Shown here piece by piece: positions 33,898-44,299 of a stretch of 64,000 nucleotides of DNA; position 1 is the first letter of the stretch; each line of letters begins with the position of its first letter. The stretch is taken from contig SVKX01000002.1 in assembly GCA_015068225.1 (NCBI GenBank), positions 1 to 64,000 of the forward strand, given 5' to 3'. The position numbers and the translations under genes were made by a program. Source of the DNA: Oscillospiraceae bacterium (lineage in GTDB: Bacteria; Bacillota; Clostridia; Oscillospirales; Oscillospiraceae). The notes under the pieces were generated by a model. The model saw nothing but the letters and a program-made list of their open reading frames with translations. It did no database searches and was not told the origin of the DNA.

Positions 33898-36273
33898 ATG
33901 TCTGAACTATATGATAAATCCCTTTTAAAGCTGGAGTTGGACAAGGTTCTGGCGCTGCTTGCTGAGTGTGCAGGCAGTGCTGAAGGTAAAAATGCATGTC
34001 TTAACCTGCGGCCAACTTCGGATCTGGAGGATGTACAAGCTATGCTGCAGGAAACCACTGCGGCATCCGATCTATGCACCAGAAAGGGAAATCCCAGCTT
34101 TTCCGGAGTCGCGGATGTTTCCGCGTCTTTGGAACGGGCAGAGCGGGGTGGTGCATTGCAGCCAGCAGAGCTTCTTCGAATCGCAGGTGTTCTGCGTTGT
34201 ACCCGCAATATAAAGAGCTACTGCGACGAAGAAGAAAAGGCAACGGTTCTGGATCCTTTGTTTCAGGCCCTTTCTGCCAATAAATATCTGGAGGACCGGA
34301 TCACAGGCGCCATTTTGTCTGAGGAGGAAATTGCGGATAACGCAAGCCCTGCCCTTTCCGATATTCGCCGCCACATGCGCATCCAGTCCGCGAAGATCAA
34401 GGATGGACTACAAAAGATCATTTCTTCTCCGGCTTATTCCAAATATCTGCGGGAGCCCATCATTACGATCCGACAGGGCAGATATGTAGTGCCGGTGAAA
34501 AGTGAGCACCGGGCAGATGTCCCCGGCCTTGTCCACGATGTATCTGCCACCGGCTCTACGTTTTTTGTAGAACCCATGTCTGCGGTAAATGCCAATAACG
34601 CCCTTCGGGAGCTGGAACTGAAGGAAAAGAAAGAAATTGAGCGGATACTTGCGGAGCTTTCTGCGGAAGCTGCCGGCTTCCGGGAGTCTATTGAGCTAAA
34701 TGTTCGCATTCTGATCCAGTTGGATGTGATTTTTGCCAAGGCCCGGCTTGCCTACCGGATGCGGGCGTGGGCACCGGAAATGAACGATCAGGGCAGGGTG
34801 GAGCTGCGCAATGCCCGGCATCCGCTGATTGATCCCAAGACTGTCGTGCCCATTTCTGTACATCTTGGCAAAGATTTTGACACGATGATCATCACCGGAC
34901 CGAATACCGGTGGCAAAACCGTTACCCTGAAAACCATCGGTTTGCTGACACTGATGGCAGAGTGCGGTCTGCATATTCCTGCCGGCGATGGAAGCAAGCT
35001 TTCTACCTTCGATGCAATTCTGGCTGACATTGGCGATGAGCAGTCCATTGCCCAGAGCCTTTCCACCTTTTCCAGCCATATGCGCACCATTGTGGATGTG
35101 GTGGACCAGTGTGACAGCAGAACTTTGGTGCTTTTTGACGAGCTTGGCGCTGGCACAGATCCTGCTGAGGGCGCTGCTTTGGCCGTCGCATTGATCGAAT
35201 TCTGTCGAAAAATGGGCAGCCGTGTGGTGGCAACGACCCACTATGCAGAACTGAAGCTTTACGCCATGCGTACAAAGGGCGTTATCAACGCATCCTGCGA
35301 ATTTAATGTGGAAACCCTGCAGCCTACCTACAAACTGCTCATTGGCATTCCTGGAAAGTCCAACGCTTTTGCCATTTCCCGCAGGCTGGGTCTTTCCGAG
35401 GATATTCTGAAAGAAGCAGATGATTTGGTAGGGAAGAGTGACAAGGATTTTGAAGATGTGCTCTCTCAGCTGGAACAGCAGCGTCAGCAAATGGAGTCTG
35501 CACGAGCGGAGGCGGAACGGCTTCGTCAGGAAACGGAAAAGATCCGCCGCCAAAGCGAAGAGTACAGCATTCAGCTGCAAAAAGAGAAGGATAAGGCCAT
35601 GGAAGCCGCCCGTCGGGAGGCACAGCAGATCATTGAAGATGCCCGCCGCACCGCCAATGCTGCTGCAGAGGAGCTGAAACAGCTTCGCAAGCAGATGCAG
35701 GACAGTGCTGATGCAACTGGTATCAATCAACGGCAGGCAGAGCTGCGACGAAGCCTAAACGATGCGGAGGCAAAGCTTCGTGCCCAGAGGCAAGAGGTCC
35801 AGCGGCCTGCCCCCAAGCGCAATGTCCTGGTTGGTGATACTGTTGAACTTTTAAAGCTTGGTACAAAGGCCAGTGTTATTGCAATCAATAAGGATGGCAC
35901 TTACCAGCTCCAGGCAGGTATTTTAAAGATGAACGCAAAACCGGATGAAGTTTATCTTCTGGAAGACCACAATCCTTACAAGGAAAAGGGCCGTCCTGCT
36001 CATTCCGGCCGTGAGATGAAAATGTCTGCAATGTCCAGTGAGGTGGATCTGCGTGGCATGGATTCGGTAGAGGCGATTTGCGCGTTGAGCCTGTATCTGG
36101 ACAGTGCTATGCGATCAAACCTTTCTTCCGTACGGATCATCCATGGAAAAGGCACCGGTGCGCTCCGCGCTGCCGTCCATCAGGAGCTGAAAAAAAGCAA
36201 ATTTATCAAGAGCTTCCGACTGGGTGTATATGGCGAGGGTGAGGACGGTGTCACCATTGCGGAATTTCGCTGA
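33898..36273 (+). CDS. mutS2: Endonuclease MutS2
   Basis: TGPNTGGKTVTLKTIGLLTLMAECGLHIPA; C-terminal Smr domain DLRGMDSVEA...IIHGKGTGALR. Confidence 0.96.
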   Translation: MSELYDKSLLKLELDKVLALLAECAGSAEGKNACLNLRPTSDLEDVQAMLQETTAASDLCTRKGNPSFSGVADVSASLERAERGGALQPAELLRIAGVLRCTRNIKSYCDEEEKATVLDPLFQALSANKYLEDRITGAILSEEEIADNASPALSDIRRHMRIQSAKIKDGLQKIISSPAYSKYLREPIITIRQGRYVVPVKSEHRADVPGLVHDVSATGSTFFVEPMSAVNANNALRELELKEKKEIERILAELSAEAAGFRESIELNVRILIQLDVIFAKARLAYRMRAWAPEMNDQGRVELRNARHPLIDPKTVVPISVHLGKDFDTMIITGPNTGGKTVTLKTIGLLTLMAECGLHIPAGDGSKLSTFDAILADIGDEQSIAQSLSTFSSHMRTIVDVVDQCDSRTLVLFDELGAGTDPAEGAALAVALIEFCRKMGSRVVATTHYAELKLYAMRTKGVINASCEFNVETLQPTYKLLIGIPGKSNAFAISRRLGLSEDILKEADDLVGKSDKDFEDVLSQLEQQRQQMESARAEAERLRQETEKIRRQSEEYSIQLQKEKDKAMEAARREAQQIIEDARRTANAAAEELKQLRKQMQDSADATGINQRQAELRRSLNDAEAKLRAQRQEVQRPAPKRNVLVGDTVELLKLGTKASVIAINKDGTYQLQAGILKMNAKPDEVYLLEDHNPYKEKGRPAHSGREMKMSAMSSEVDLRGMDSVEAICALSLYLDSAMRSNLSSVRIIHGKGTGALRAAVHQELKKSKFIKSFRLGVYGEGEDGVTIAEFR

Positions 36274-36412
36274 TAAATTCCAAATTTCGGCAAATCCTTT
36301 GCGTGATTGTGGAAATGTAACGAAAACAGGTTGACTTTTCCGTTTAATTTGCTATCATAATGGATAGAAAGGTCATACCTGTTTTCGGTTTGACCGGTAA
36401 GGAGTGTAAGTT

Positions 36413-36673
36413 ATGTTTAATAAGGAAATCGTAGTTAAATGCGAATCCGGACTTCACAACAGGCAGGCTACATACTTTGTACAGAAAGCCAACGAGTTTG
36501 AAAGCAGCATTTGGCTGGAATCTGAAAACAGAAAGATGAATGCCAAGAGCCTTCTGGGCATTATGTCTCTGGGCATCATAACCGGCGCAACGGTCACACT
36601 TTCGGCAGTTGGTTCTGATGCGGAGGCGGCTGTGAATGCGTTGGAAGCTTTGCTTCAGCGGGATGTTTATTGA
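36413..36673 (+). CDS. HPr family phosphocarrier protein
   Basis: CESGLHNRQATYFVQKANEF...NAKSLLGIMSLGI; Asn in place of the catalytic-His position region (GLHNRQ). Confidence 0.85.
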   Translation: MFNKEIVVKCESGLHNRQATYFVQKANEFESSIWLESENRKMNAKSLLGIMSLGIITGATVTLSAVGSDAEAAVNALEALLQRDVY

Positions 36674-36745
36674 TATTTACTTTCGTGTTTGACCGCCCCA
36701 ATGCCGGAGGACTTCTGCATTGAGGCGGTTCTTTTTGGAGATAAT

Positions 36746-38566
36746 ATGACTTACGACCAACTCAAGGAAAAAGCCCATTCACTCCCATTGGAGCCCGGTG
36801 TTTATATCATGCGGGATGCACAGGACAATGTAATCTATGTGGGCAAGGCAAAAAAACTGAAAAATCGGGTCAGTCAGTATTTTCAGGACACCGTATCCCA
36901 TAGTCCTAAGACTAAAGTGATGGTCAGCCGAATCGACCATTTTGATGTGATCGTTGCTGCGTCGGAGTTTGAAGCACTTGTGCTGGAATGCTCCCTTATC
37001 AAACGCTATATGCCCAAATACAATATCCTTTTGAAGGACGACAAGGGATATCCTTATCTGCGGCTGAATATGAAGGACCAGTACCCTCGGATCACCATGG
37101 TCAGCAAGATCAGCGATGACGGAGCTGCTTATTACGGGCCTTACGGCAGCCGCGGCGTTACACAAAGTGTTTTGGATGCCATCGGTCAGACATTAAAGCT
37201 GCCAAATTGCAGCAAAGAATTCCCGAGAGATATTGGAAAAAACCGTCCTTGCCTGAATTATCACATGAATCTTTGCACCGGTTGGTGTCAACAGGGGCAT
37301 GATCAGAAGGAATACTATGCTGTAATAGAGCAAGCGCGGCAGCTTTTATCCGGCAACGAAAAAGCAGTTGCCCGTCACCTGAAGGAGCAAATGTTTAAGG
37401 CTGCTGAAAATCTGGAATTTGAATTGGCTGCAAATCTGCGGGACAGGCTGAACGCAGTAGAAGCACTGGGCAAAAAACAGCTGGTAACTGCCGGTGCTCA
37501 TATAGATATGGATGCAATAGGCTTCGGGCAGACTGCTGCAAAAGCCTGTTTTGCTGTTTTGCATTTTAGCGGCGGCAACCTAATTGACAAGGATTATGAA
37601 GTCTTTCCTGTACTGGATGACGCTGTAGAGGCAGTTTCCAGCCTTTTGAAGCAATATTATCTTTCCAGAGGTCTTGCACCGAAGCGTGTGCTTCTTCCTT
37701 TTGAATTGGAGGATTCTGAACTGATCCGTCAGCTGTTTGAGGAGCGGTTTTCCAAAAAAACAGAACTTCATACGCCCCAGAGGGGAGATAATGCCCGCCT
37801 GGTAGAGCTGGCAAACAAAAATGCATATGAAGAGGCGGTACGAATTTCTAATAAAGAAGAAAAACATTCCGCAGTATTAAATCTTCTTGGGAAAATGCTA
37901 TCTTTTGAGAAGCCCTCTCGCATTGAGTCCTTTGATATCTCAAACATATCCGGCACGGATATTGTGGCAAGTATGGTAGTGTTTGAAAACGGGCGTCCTA
38001 AAAAAAGCGAGTATAAGCGGTTTAAGATCCAGGATCTGCCGGGGCAGGATGACTATGCCTCTATGGAACAGGTGGTAAGAAGACGCTTCGATCATTTTCT
38101 GGCGGGGGACAAGGGCTTTTGCATAAAACCGGATCTTCTGCTTATCGATGGCGGCATTGCCCATGCTAATGTGGCACTAGCCGTCCTTCAGGAGCTGAAT
38201 CTTTCCATTCCGATATTCGGCATGGTCAAGGATGACAAGCACCGCACAAGGGCACTGGTGACCCCACAGGGGAAGGAGATCGCCATAGATGCCAACCAAT
38301 CCGTTTTCTCATTCATCGGAAATATTCAGGAAGAGACCCACCGGTTTGCCATCACCTACCACCGTAAGCTCCGCAGCAAACGGCTGCAATATTCCCAGCT
38401 GGATGAGATTCCCGGCATCGGACCCAAACGAAAGCAACTTCTGCTAAAGACATTTGGCTCTCTTTCGGCTATGTCCCGTGCAGATATTCAGGAGCTTGAA
38501 AGGATACTTCCGAAGGATGCAGCCGCGGCAGTATATCATCATTTTCAAGACAAAGAAGGGAAGTAG
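36746..38566 (+). CDS. uvrC: Excinuclease ABC subunit C
   Basis: LPLEPGVYIMRDAQDNVIYVGKAKKLKNRVSQYF; DLLLIDGG; HhH GIGPKRKQLLLKTFGS; start revised. Confidence 0.97.
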   Translation: MTYDQLKEKAHSLPLEPGVYIMRDAQDNVIYVGKAKKLKNRVSQYFQDTVSHSPKTKVMVSRIDHFDVIVAASEFEALVLECSLIKRYMPKYNILLKDDKGYPYLRLNMKDQYPRITMVSKISDDGAAYYGPYGSRGVTQSVLDAIGQTLKLPNCSKEFPRDIGKNRPCLNYHMNLCTGWCQQGHDQKEYYAVIEQARQLLSGNEKAVARHLKEQMFKAAENLEFELAANLRDRLNAVEALGKKQLVTAGAHIDMDAIGFGQTAAKACFAVLHFSGGNLIDKDYEVFPVLDDAVEAVSSLLKQYYLSRGLAPKRVLLPFELEDSELIRQLFEERFSKKTELHTPQRGDNARLVELANKNAYEEAVRISNKEEKHSAVLNLLGKMLSFEKPSRIESFDISNISGTDIVASMVVFENGRPKKSEYKRFKIQDLPGQDDYASMEQVVRRRFDHFLAGDKGFCIKPDLLLIDGGIAHANVALAVLQELNLSIPIFGMVKDDKHRTRALVTPQGKEIAIDANQSVFSFIGNIQEETHRFAITYHRKLRSKRLQYSQLDEIPGIGPKRKQLLLKTFGSLSAMSRADIQELERILPKDAAAAVYHHFQDKEGK

Positions 38567-38569
38567 ACC

Positions 38570-39124
38570 ATGCGTGTAATTACCGGCAAAGCAAGGGGTG
38601 TCAATCTAAAAACACCCGACGGTCTTAAGACCCGTCCTACCACAGATCGAGTCAAAGAGGCTATGTTCAGCATTATACAGTTTGAATTGCCGGGGGCACG
38701 GGTTTTGGATCTGTTTGGCGGAACTGGTCAGTTGGGGATTGAAGCCCTGAGCCGCGGCGCAAAAAGCGCTGTTTTTGTGGATTCCGGCGAGCAAGCCTGC
38801 TCTTTGATCCGGGAGAATCTTCGCCGGACCAAATTGGAGGCCAATGCGAAGGTTGTCCGGGCGGATTATCTGGAATATTTGCAAAGATGCAATGAAAGAT
38901 TTGATATCATATTGCTCGATCCGCCATATGCAGAAGTTTTTCTGGAAAATGCACTAAAAAAGCTCACACAAATTGACATTTTGCAATCTGGTGGTATAAT
39001 AGTTGCGGAACGCCCTGTTGGCAAGGAGCTTCCCTGGGAATTTCAGGGATTTTCCCGTTCCAGAGACTATAAATACGGAAGCACTCTGCTGACCCTTTAC
39101 CGCAGAGATTCCATAGAGAAGTGA
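38570..39124 (+). CDS. rsmD: 16S rRNA (guanine966-N2)-methyltransferase RsmD
   Basis: RVITGKARGVNLKTPDGLKTRPTTDRVKEAMF; DPPYAE. Confidence 0.95.
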   Translation: MRVITGKARGVNLKTPDGLKTRPTTDRVKEAMFSIIQFELPGARVLDLFGGTGQLGIEALSRGAKSAVFVDSGEQACSLIRENLRRTKLEANAKVVRADYLEYLQRCNERFDIILLDPPYAEVFLENALKKLTQIDILQSGGIIVAERPVGKELPWEFQGFSRSRDYKYGSTLLTLYRRDSIEK

Positions 39125-39128
39125 TAAT

Positions 39129-39632
39129 TTGAAAATAGCGATTTATCCCGGCAGCTTTGACCCGGTTACCAGCGGACATTTAAATATTATTCAACGCGCA
39201 TCCCGTATTTTTGACCGTTTGATCGTCTGTGTCATGGTCAATGCCGGCAAAAAACCCATGTTTTCCCTGGAAGAGCGTGTTGCGATGATCTCAAAGGTAG
39301 TTGCTGATCTTCCCAATGTGGAAGTGGATAGCTCCGATGAGCTGCTTGCTGAATATGCCAGACGCAAGGGCGGATGTGTAATTGTCAAGGGTCTTCGCGC
39401 AGGTTCCGATTTTGAAAATGAGTTTCAAATGGCACTTATCAACCGGAAGATTAATCCGGATCTGGATACCATGTTCCTGACTGCGGAGCATCAATACATG
39501 TATCTGAGCTCCAGCACCGTAAAGGAACTTGCATCTTATGATGTAGATCTGTCCGATTTTCTGCCTGAGCAGATTATTGAGGACTTCAAAAAACGCGTAT
39601 CTACCATACATCAAGGAGGAAATAGAAAATGA
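39129..39632 (+). CDS. coaD: Phosphopantetheine adenylyltransferase
   Basis: IYPGSFDPVTSGHLNIIQRA; YLSSSTVKELA. Confidence 0.96.
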   Translation: MKIAIYPGSFDPVTSGHLNIIQRASRIFDRLIVCVMVNAGKKPMFSLEERVAMISKVVADLPNVEVDSSDELLAEYARRKGGCVIVKGLRAGSDFENEFQMALINRKINPDLDTMFLTAEHQYMYLSSSTVKELASYDVDLSDFLPEQIIEDFKKRVSTIHQGGNRK

Positions 39633-40135
39633 ACGAGCAACACATTGAAGATATTATCAGCGCATTGTATGACATGATCCAGGATGCCCGCGCACTGCCT
39701 TTGGGCGCAGATAAGTGTATTCTGGAGCGTGACAAGGTTCTGGACATGCTGGACGAGATCATTGCCCAGCTTCCTTCCGAGCTGAAGCAGTCCCGGACCA
39801 TCGTGGAGTCCCGCAATGAGCTGATCGGTCAGGCTCGCCGGGAAGCAGAAAGCATTGTCCGTCAGGCACAGCAGAAGGCAAAAGAGCTGGTTGCCCAGGA
39901 GGCTATTTATCTGGAAGCAAAGCGCCAGTGCCAGGAAATGTATGCCAAGACGCAGAGCCGGATCGCTGAGCTTCGCAAAGCTAGCAATGAATACATGGAT
40001 GACGCTCTGCGCCGTACAGAAGAAGCCATTGCCCAGTCCCTGGGCGAAGTGCGGGATACCCGCGTTAAGTTCCGTGCTCTGACTGAGGCACAGGAAGCCC
40101 GTAATAATGAGTCTGCGGGTGAGACTGAGAACTGA
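39629..40135 (+). CDS. Coiled-coil protein, V-ATPase H/DivIVA-like
   Basis: 168 aa Ala/Gln/Glu-rich coiled coil. Confidence 0.6.
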   Translation: MNEQHIEDIISALYDMIQDARALPLGADKCILERDKVLDMLDEIIAQLPSELKQSRTIVESRNELIGQARREAESIVRQAQQKAKELVAQEAIYLEAKRQCQEMYAKTQSRIAELRKASNEYMDDALRRTEEAIAQSLGEVRDTRVKFRALTEAQEARNNESAGETEN

Positions 40136-40211
40136 TTTTATAGAAAAACAGCTCAAAATGGACTTTGAGCTGTTTTTTTATGAATAATGAAAATGAAATG
40201 GAGGATTTTAT

Positions 40212-41906
40212 ATGGATTTTATGGATTGCTATCTTGCTTGGTGCAATGCCGGACTTCCTGAGGATGTCAAAAGTGAGCTTGCTTCCATTTCCAATGATAC
40301 GGAAGAGCTGAAAGGACGCTTTGGCGGAGATCTTCAGTTCGGCACTGCCGGTATGCGCGGCATCATGGGCGCTGGAAGTAACCGTCTGAACCGTTACACG
40401 GTCCGCCGTGCCGCCCAGGGCATGGCATCGTGGCTTTCTGAAACTGACCTGCCCAAAAAGGCAGCTATTGGTTATGACTCCCGTCATAATTCCCAGCTTT
40501 TTGCAGAGGTTTGTGCGGTTGCATTTGCAGAAATGGGAATCCATACCTATTTATACGACCGTCTGGCTCCTACGCCTATGCTTTCCTATGCAGTCCGTCA
40601 GCTTGGCTGCGGCTGTGGCATCGTGATCTCTGCCAGCCATAACGCCGGCGCCTATAATGGTGTAAAGTGCTACGGTCCGGACGGCTGTCAGATGACGGAT
40701 GAGCCTGCTGCTGTAGTGACCGAAAAGATCGCAGGTATCGAGTATTTCATTCCTGAAAAGAAGAGCTTTTCTGAATACATGGAAGAGGGTCTGATCTCCT
40801 ATATCGGTCAGCAGATCTGGGAGCAGTATTATACCACTGTTCTTTCCGAGTCTGTCAACCCCGATGTGATCCGGTCTGCGAATGTAAATATTGTGTATAC
40901 GCCTCTGTGCGGCACAGGCAATGAGCCGGTCCGGGAGATCCTGGGTCGTCTAGGTGTTAATATTACAGTCGTTGCCTGTCAGGAGAAGCCTGACGGCGAC
41001 TTTAAGACCTGCGAATATCCCAACCCCGAGACCGATGCTGCACTGAATGAAAGCTATAAGGTGGCTCGGACAGTTCCTTGTGATGTGATCCTTGGAACAG
41101 ATCCGGACGCGGATCGTGTTGCCATCGCTGTCCCGGATGGAGATGGATTCCGCAAGCTGTCCGGAAATGAACTGGGCTTCCTACTTTTGGACTATATTCT
41201 GAAGGCCCGTAAGGAGAGAGGGGATCTGCCAGAGGGTGCAGAAGTAGTCAGAAGTATTGTGTCTTCCCCCTTGGCAGACCGCGTTGCGGAGCATTACGGA
41301 GTCCAGATGAAGGCTGTGCTGACCGGCTTTAAGTATATCGGCGGTGAGATCCTTACACTGGAGGAGAAAGGGCAGGAAAACCGTTTCGTATTCGGCTTTG
41401 AAGAAAGCTGCGGTTATCTGAAGGGCACATATGCCAGAGATAAGGATGCGATAGTTGCATCTATGCTGGTGTGTGAGATGGCAGCTAGCCTGAAGCTTGC
41501 AGGAAAGACCATTCTCAATGCGTTGGATGAACTGTATGAGACATATGGCTTCTATCTGTCCTATGTTCAGAGTATTGAGCTCACCGGCGCGGATGCGATG
41601 GAAAAGGCAGCAAAGATGATGGCGGATCTGCGCAGTGATGTGCCGGCTACTATTGGCGGCGCAGCAGTGACGGGTGTGAGAGATTACAAGATCAGCCTTG
41701 CAAAGGATCTTGTGACCGGCGAGGAAACAACCATCGACCTTCCCAAATCCAATGTTCTCGAGCTCCTGCTGGGAGATCAGGGAAGCGTGATCGCCCGCCC
41801 CTCCGGCACAGAGCCCAAGGTTAAGTTCTATTATACTGCCGTCGGCAAAACAAAAAAGGACGCAAAAGCCCTTTTGGACAAGATGGTTACCCAAATGTCC
41901 CAATAA
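40212..41906 (+). CDS. Phosphoglucomutase/phosphomannomutase
   Basis: FGTAGMRGIMGAG; ISASHNAGAYNGVKCYGPDG; DPDADRVAIA. Confidence 0.95.
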   Translation: MDFMDCYLAWCNAGLPEDVKSELASISNDTEELKGRFGGDLQFGTAGMRGIMGAGSNRLNRYTVRRAAQGMASWLSETDLPKKAAIGYDSRHNSQLFAEVCAVAFAEMGIHTYLYDRLAPTPMLSYAVRQLGCGCGIVISASHNAGAYNGVKCYGPDGCQMTDEPAAVVTEKIAGIEYFIPEKKSFSEYMEEGLISYIGQQIWEQYYTTVLSESVNPDVIRSANVNIVYTPLCGTGNEPVREILGRLGVNITVVACQEKPDGDFKTCEYPNPETDAALNESYKVARTVPCDVILGTDPDADRVAIAVPDGDGFRKLSGNELGFLLLDYILKARKERGDLPEGAEVVRSIVSSPLADRVAEHYGVQMKAVLTGFKYIGGEILTLEEKGQENRFVFGFEESCGYLKGTYARDKDAIVASMLVCEMAASLKLAGKTILNALDELYETYGFYLSYVQSIELTGADAMEKAAKMMADLRSDVPATIGGAAVTGVRDYKISLAKDLVTGEETTIDLPKSNVLELLLGDQGSVIARPSGTEPKVKFYYTAVGKTKKDAKALLDKMVTQMSQ

Positions 41907-41994
41907 AATACTACAGTTCCGGAGCAGAAAACATTCTGCTCCGGTTCTTTTTTTATATACGGGGGAATAGCTTGTATCGAAAGGGGAGAGGGAC

Positions 41995-42423
41995 ATGGCT
42001 GGAAATCAAAAAGTGACAGGAACGGCATCTTCATTGCCTGTAGGAATTATATTGGGTGTGCTGACCGCTCTTTTGGTTACACTGATGGGAAGCGCTGTAA
42101 CAGCATGGTTGATCCTTGGAGAAAAAATAGGGGATAGTAGCGTGGGGTATTGTTCTGCTTTAATCACGCTGCTGGCATCTGCATTTGGATCAGAAATATC
42201 CTGGCTGCGAACAAAAAGGCTTCGGTTACAAGTGTGCCTGATTACCGGTGTAGCGTATTATCTACTTCTTCTGGCAATGACAGCAGTATTTTTCGGCGGT
42301 ATCTATCTGGGCATGGGCATGACTGCAATCAGTGTGTTATGTGGCTGTGGGACCATTGCACTTCTAGGTGTCCGGGGAGGAAAACGGACAAAATTTAAGG
42401 GCATGAAAAAGGTCTATCGTTAA
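41995..42423 (+). CDS. TIGR04086-like membrane protein
   Basis: 142 aa, four TM helices. Confidence 0.6.
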   Translation: MAGNQKVTGTASSLPVGIILGVLTALLVTLMGSAVTAWLILGEKIGDSSVGYCSALITLLASAFGSEISWLRTKRLRLQVCLITGVAYYLLLLAMTAVFFGGIYLGMGMTAISVLCGCGTIALLGVRGGKRTKFKGMKKVYR

Positions 42424-42427
42424 GTTG

Positions 42428-42470
42428 TACAAAAATTACCGGCAGGTAAATAATATTTACCTGCCGGATC
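42428..42470 (+). terminator. Intrinsic terminator
   Basis: ccggcaggtaaataatatttacctgccgg. Confidence 0.7.
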
Positions 42471-42788
42471 AAAAAACGCAAGAGAACCTTCATAAACTAC
42501 ATTTTGTGGGGTTCGTGGCAGGGTATCCGCAACATCTTGCTAAATAGTTGAAAATGGTACGACATTCTGAGGTGGAGGTTGCTTGGGTTAACATAACGAT
42601 GTTAACATAAAAATCGGCATAATTTACAAAAATCGTAAAAATAGACAAAACTGCTTGAAATTCTTAGGTTTTTGGAGTATAGTATTCATGCAATATGTAA
42701 ACAGAGGGGTCGTGCGCCCTTTTTGACCTCTTTTTGCTATGCTCCGGTTTTGGACTGCTGCAGCACAGCAAAGGAGGTTCATATCATT

Positions 42789-43313
42789 TTGAATTCTGTT
42801 TTCAAGAGATTCTGTTCATATCTTTCCCGCAACTATCGCTTCCTGTATCTTGCATTTGCAATGATGGCCGGGGTGGTTTGTGGCGTGTACCTTGCAATGC
42901 AATCCGCAAATTCTTATGTACCTTTGATGCGTGCGGCAGCTGGATGCCGCATGTCGATCGTTGGATTGATTGCATCTCGTTTTTTACCTTTCCTGTTTGC
43001 TGCTTTTGCAGTGTATATATCAAAGCATTGGCTTCTCATCCCTGTCTTTTTTATAAAAGGGTGTGCCATAACCTGGTGCGGATGCCTGACTGTTGCAGCT
43101 TTTGGCTCTGCCGGTTGGCTGGTTCAGCCGCTTTTGCAATTCTCAGATTTTCTGCTTTTGCCCGTTCTTTTCTGGTTTTGTGTTCGGCGCATCGTTCAAA
43201 CCCGCGATGCCATCTGGAGGGATCTGAAGATCTGTGGAGTAGCCTTTGTGTTAGCAGGGGCTTTGGATTTCTGTATTATCTCACCGTTTTTGGTGATGCT
43301 TTTAACTACTTAA
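42789..43313 (+). CDS. Polytopic membrane protein upstream of xerD (SpoIIM-like?)
   Basis: ~174 aa with multiple TMs, immediately upstream of xerD. Confidence 0.5.
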   Translation: MNSVFKRFCSYLSRNYRFLYLAFAMMAGVVCGVYLAMQSANSYVPLMRAAAGCRMSIVGLIASRFLPFLFAAFAVYISKHWLLIPVFFIKGCAITWCGCLTVAAFGSAGWLVQPLLQFSDFLLLPVLFWFCVRRIVQTRDAIWRDLKICGVAFVLAGALDFCIISPFLVMLLTT

Positions 43314-43333
43314 GAGGAAAGGTACGCTTATTC

Positions 43334-44218
43334 ATGTTGGACTTGATCGGTGCTTACGAGAATTACCTGTCCAAGGTAAAGCAGGCATCAGCCAACACCA
43401 TTGCATCGTATATGCGTGATATCCGCCAGTTTTCTGACTGGCTGCGCAGTGTAAAAGATGCAGATGTTGTGGATGCAACACAAGTGAATATCAGCGACTA
43501 TCTTTCCCATTTGGAAGAGGATGGCCGCTCCAGCGCGACAGTATCGCGGAATCTGGCCAGTTTGAAGAACTTCTTTGCTTATGTGGTTTCCTCCGGTTTT
43601 CTGGAGAACACTCCCGTTACGGAGATCCGTGTTGATCGGGGAGAGAAGAAGCTACCCCAGATCCTTACCGGACGGGAAATCGAACTGCTTCTGGCTCAGC
43701 CGGTATGTGTGGATGCTAAGGGTTACCGCGATAAAGCCATGTTGGAAGTCATGTACGCCACTGGCATTCGGGTTACAGAACTGATTGATCTGGATGTGGA
43801 TGATGTGAATCTGGATCTTGGTGTTATCAAATGCTCCGGATCCAAAAAGTCCAGATCCATTCCGCTTTATCCTGCTGCGCTGAAAGCACTTTCTGCTTAT
43901 TTAAAGGATGTACGCCGTGGTATGCTGGCAAATCCTGATGAAAGGGCACTGTTTGTCAATGTAAGCGGTGTGCGTATGAGCCGTCAGGGCTTCTGGAAGA
44001 TCCTGAAGCATTATCAGGAGACTGCGCATATCGAAAAGGAGATCACGCCCCATACGCTGCGTCACAGCTTCGCGGTACATCTTCTGGAAAATGGTGCGGA
44101 TCTGGGTTCTGTACAGGAACTGATGGGGCATAGCGATATTTCTTCCACCCAGATGTATACACATATGGTGAACAATAAGCTGAAATCCGTATACGAAAAG
44201 TGCCATCCTAAAGCATAA
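43334..44218 (+). CDS. xerD: Tyrosine recombinase XerD
   Basis: ATGIRVTELIDLDVDDVNL; HTLRHSFAVHLLENGADLGSVQELMGHSDISSTQMYTH; start revised. Confidence 0.93.
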   Translation: MLDLIGAYENYLSKVKQASANTIASYMRDIRQFSDWLRSVKDADVVDATQVNISDYLSHLEEDGRSSATVSRNLASLKNFFAYVVSSGFLENTPVTEIRVDRGEKKLPQILTGREIELLLAQPVCVDAKGYRDKAMLEVMYATGIRVTELIDLDVDDVNLDLGVIKCSGSKKSRSIPLYPAALKALSAYLKDVRRGMLANPDERALFVNVSGVRMSRQGFWKILKHYQETAHIEKEITPHTLRHSFAVHLLENGADLGSVQELMGHSDISSTQMYTHMVNNKLKSVYEKCHPKA

Positions 44219-44252
44219 AAGGTCTGCCTGACGATGATCAAGCAGACCTTTT
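44219..44252 (+). terminator. Terminator after xerD
   Basis: aggtctgcctgacgatgatcaagcagaccttttt. Confidence 0.8.
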
Positions 44253-44299
44253 TCTTATATAAATAAAACGGACAGCCTAAGCTGTCCGTTTTTCACTTA

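Noticed and set aside
42655-42780. Possible leader/attenuator before the membrane gene upstream of xerD
   Set aside because: gaggggtc...gacctc hairpin and T-tract noticed, but no recognisable riboswitch class; insufficient support.
43334-44218. XerD as a mobile-element integrase
   Set aside because: Sits in conserved chromosomal context with no flanking repeats; standard housekeeping recombinase.
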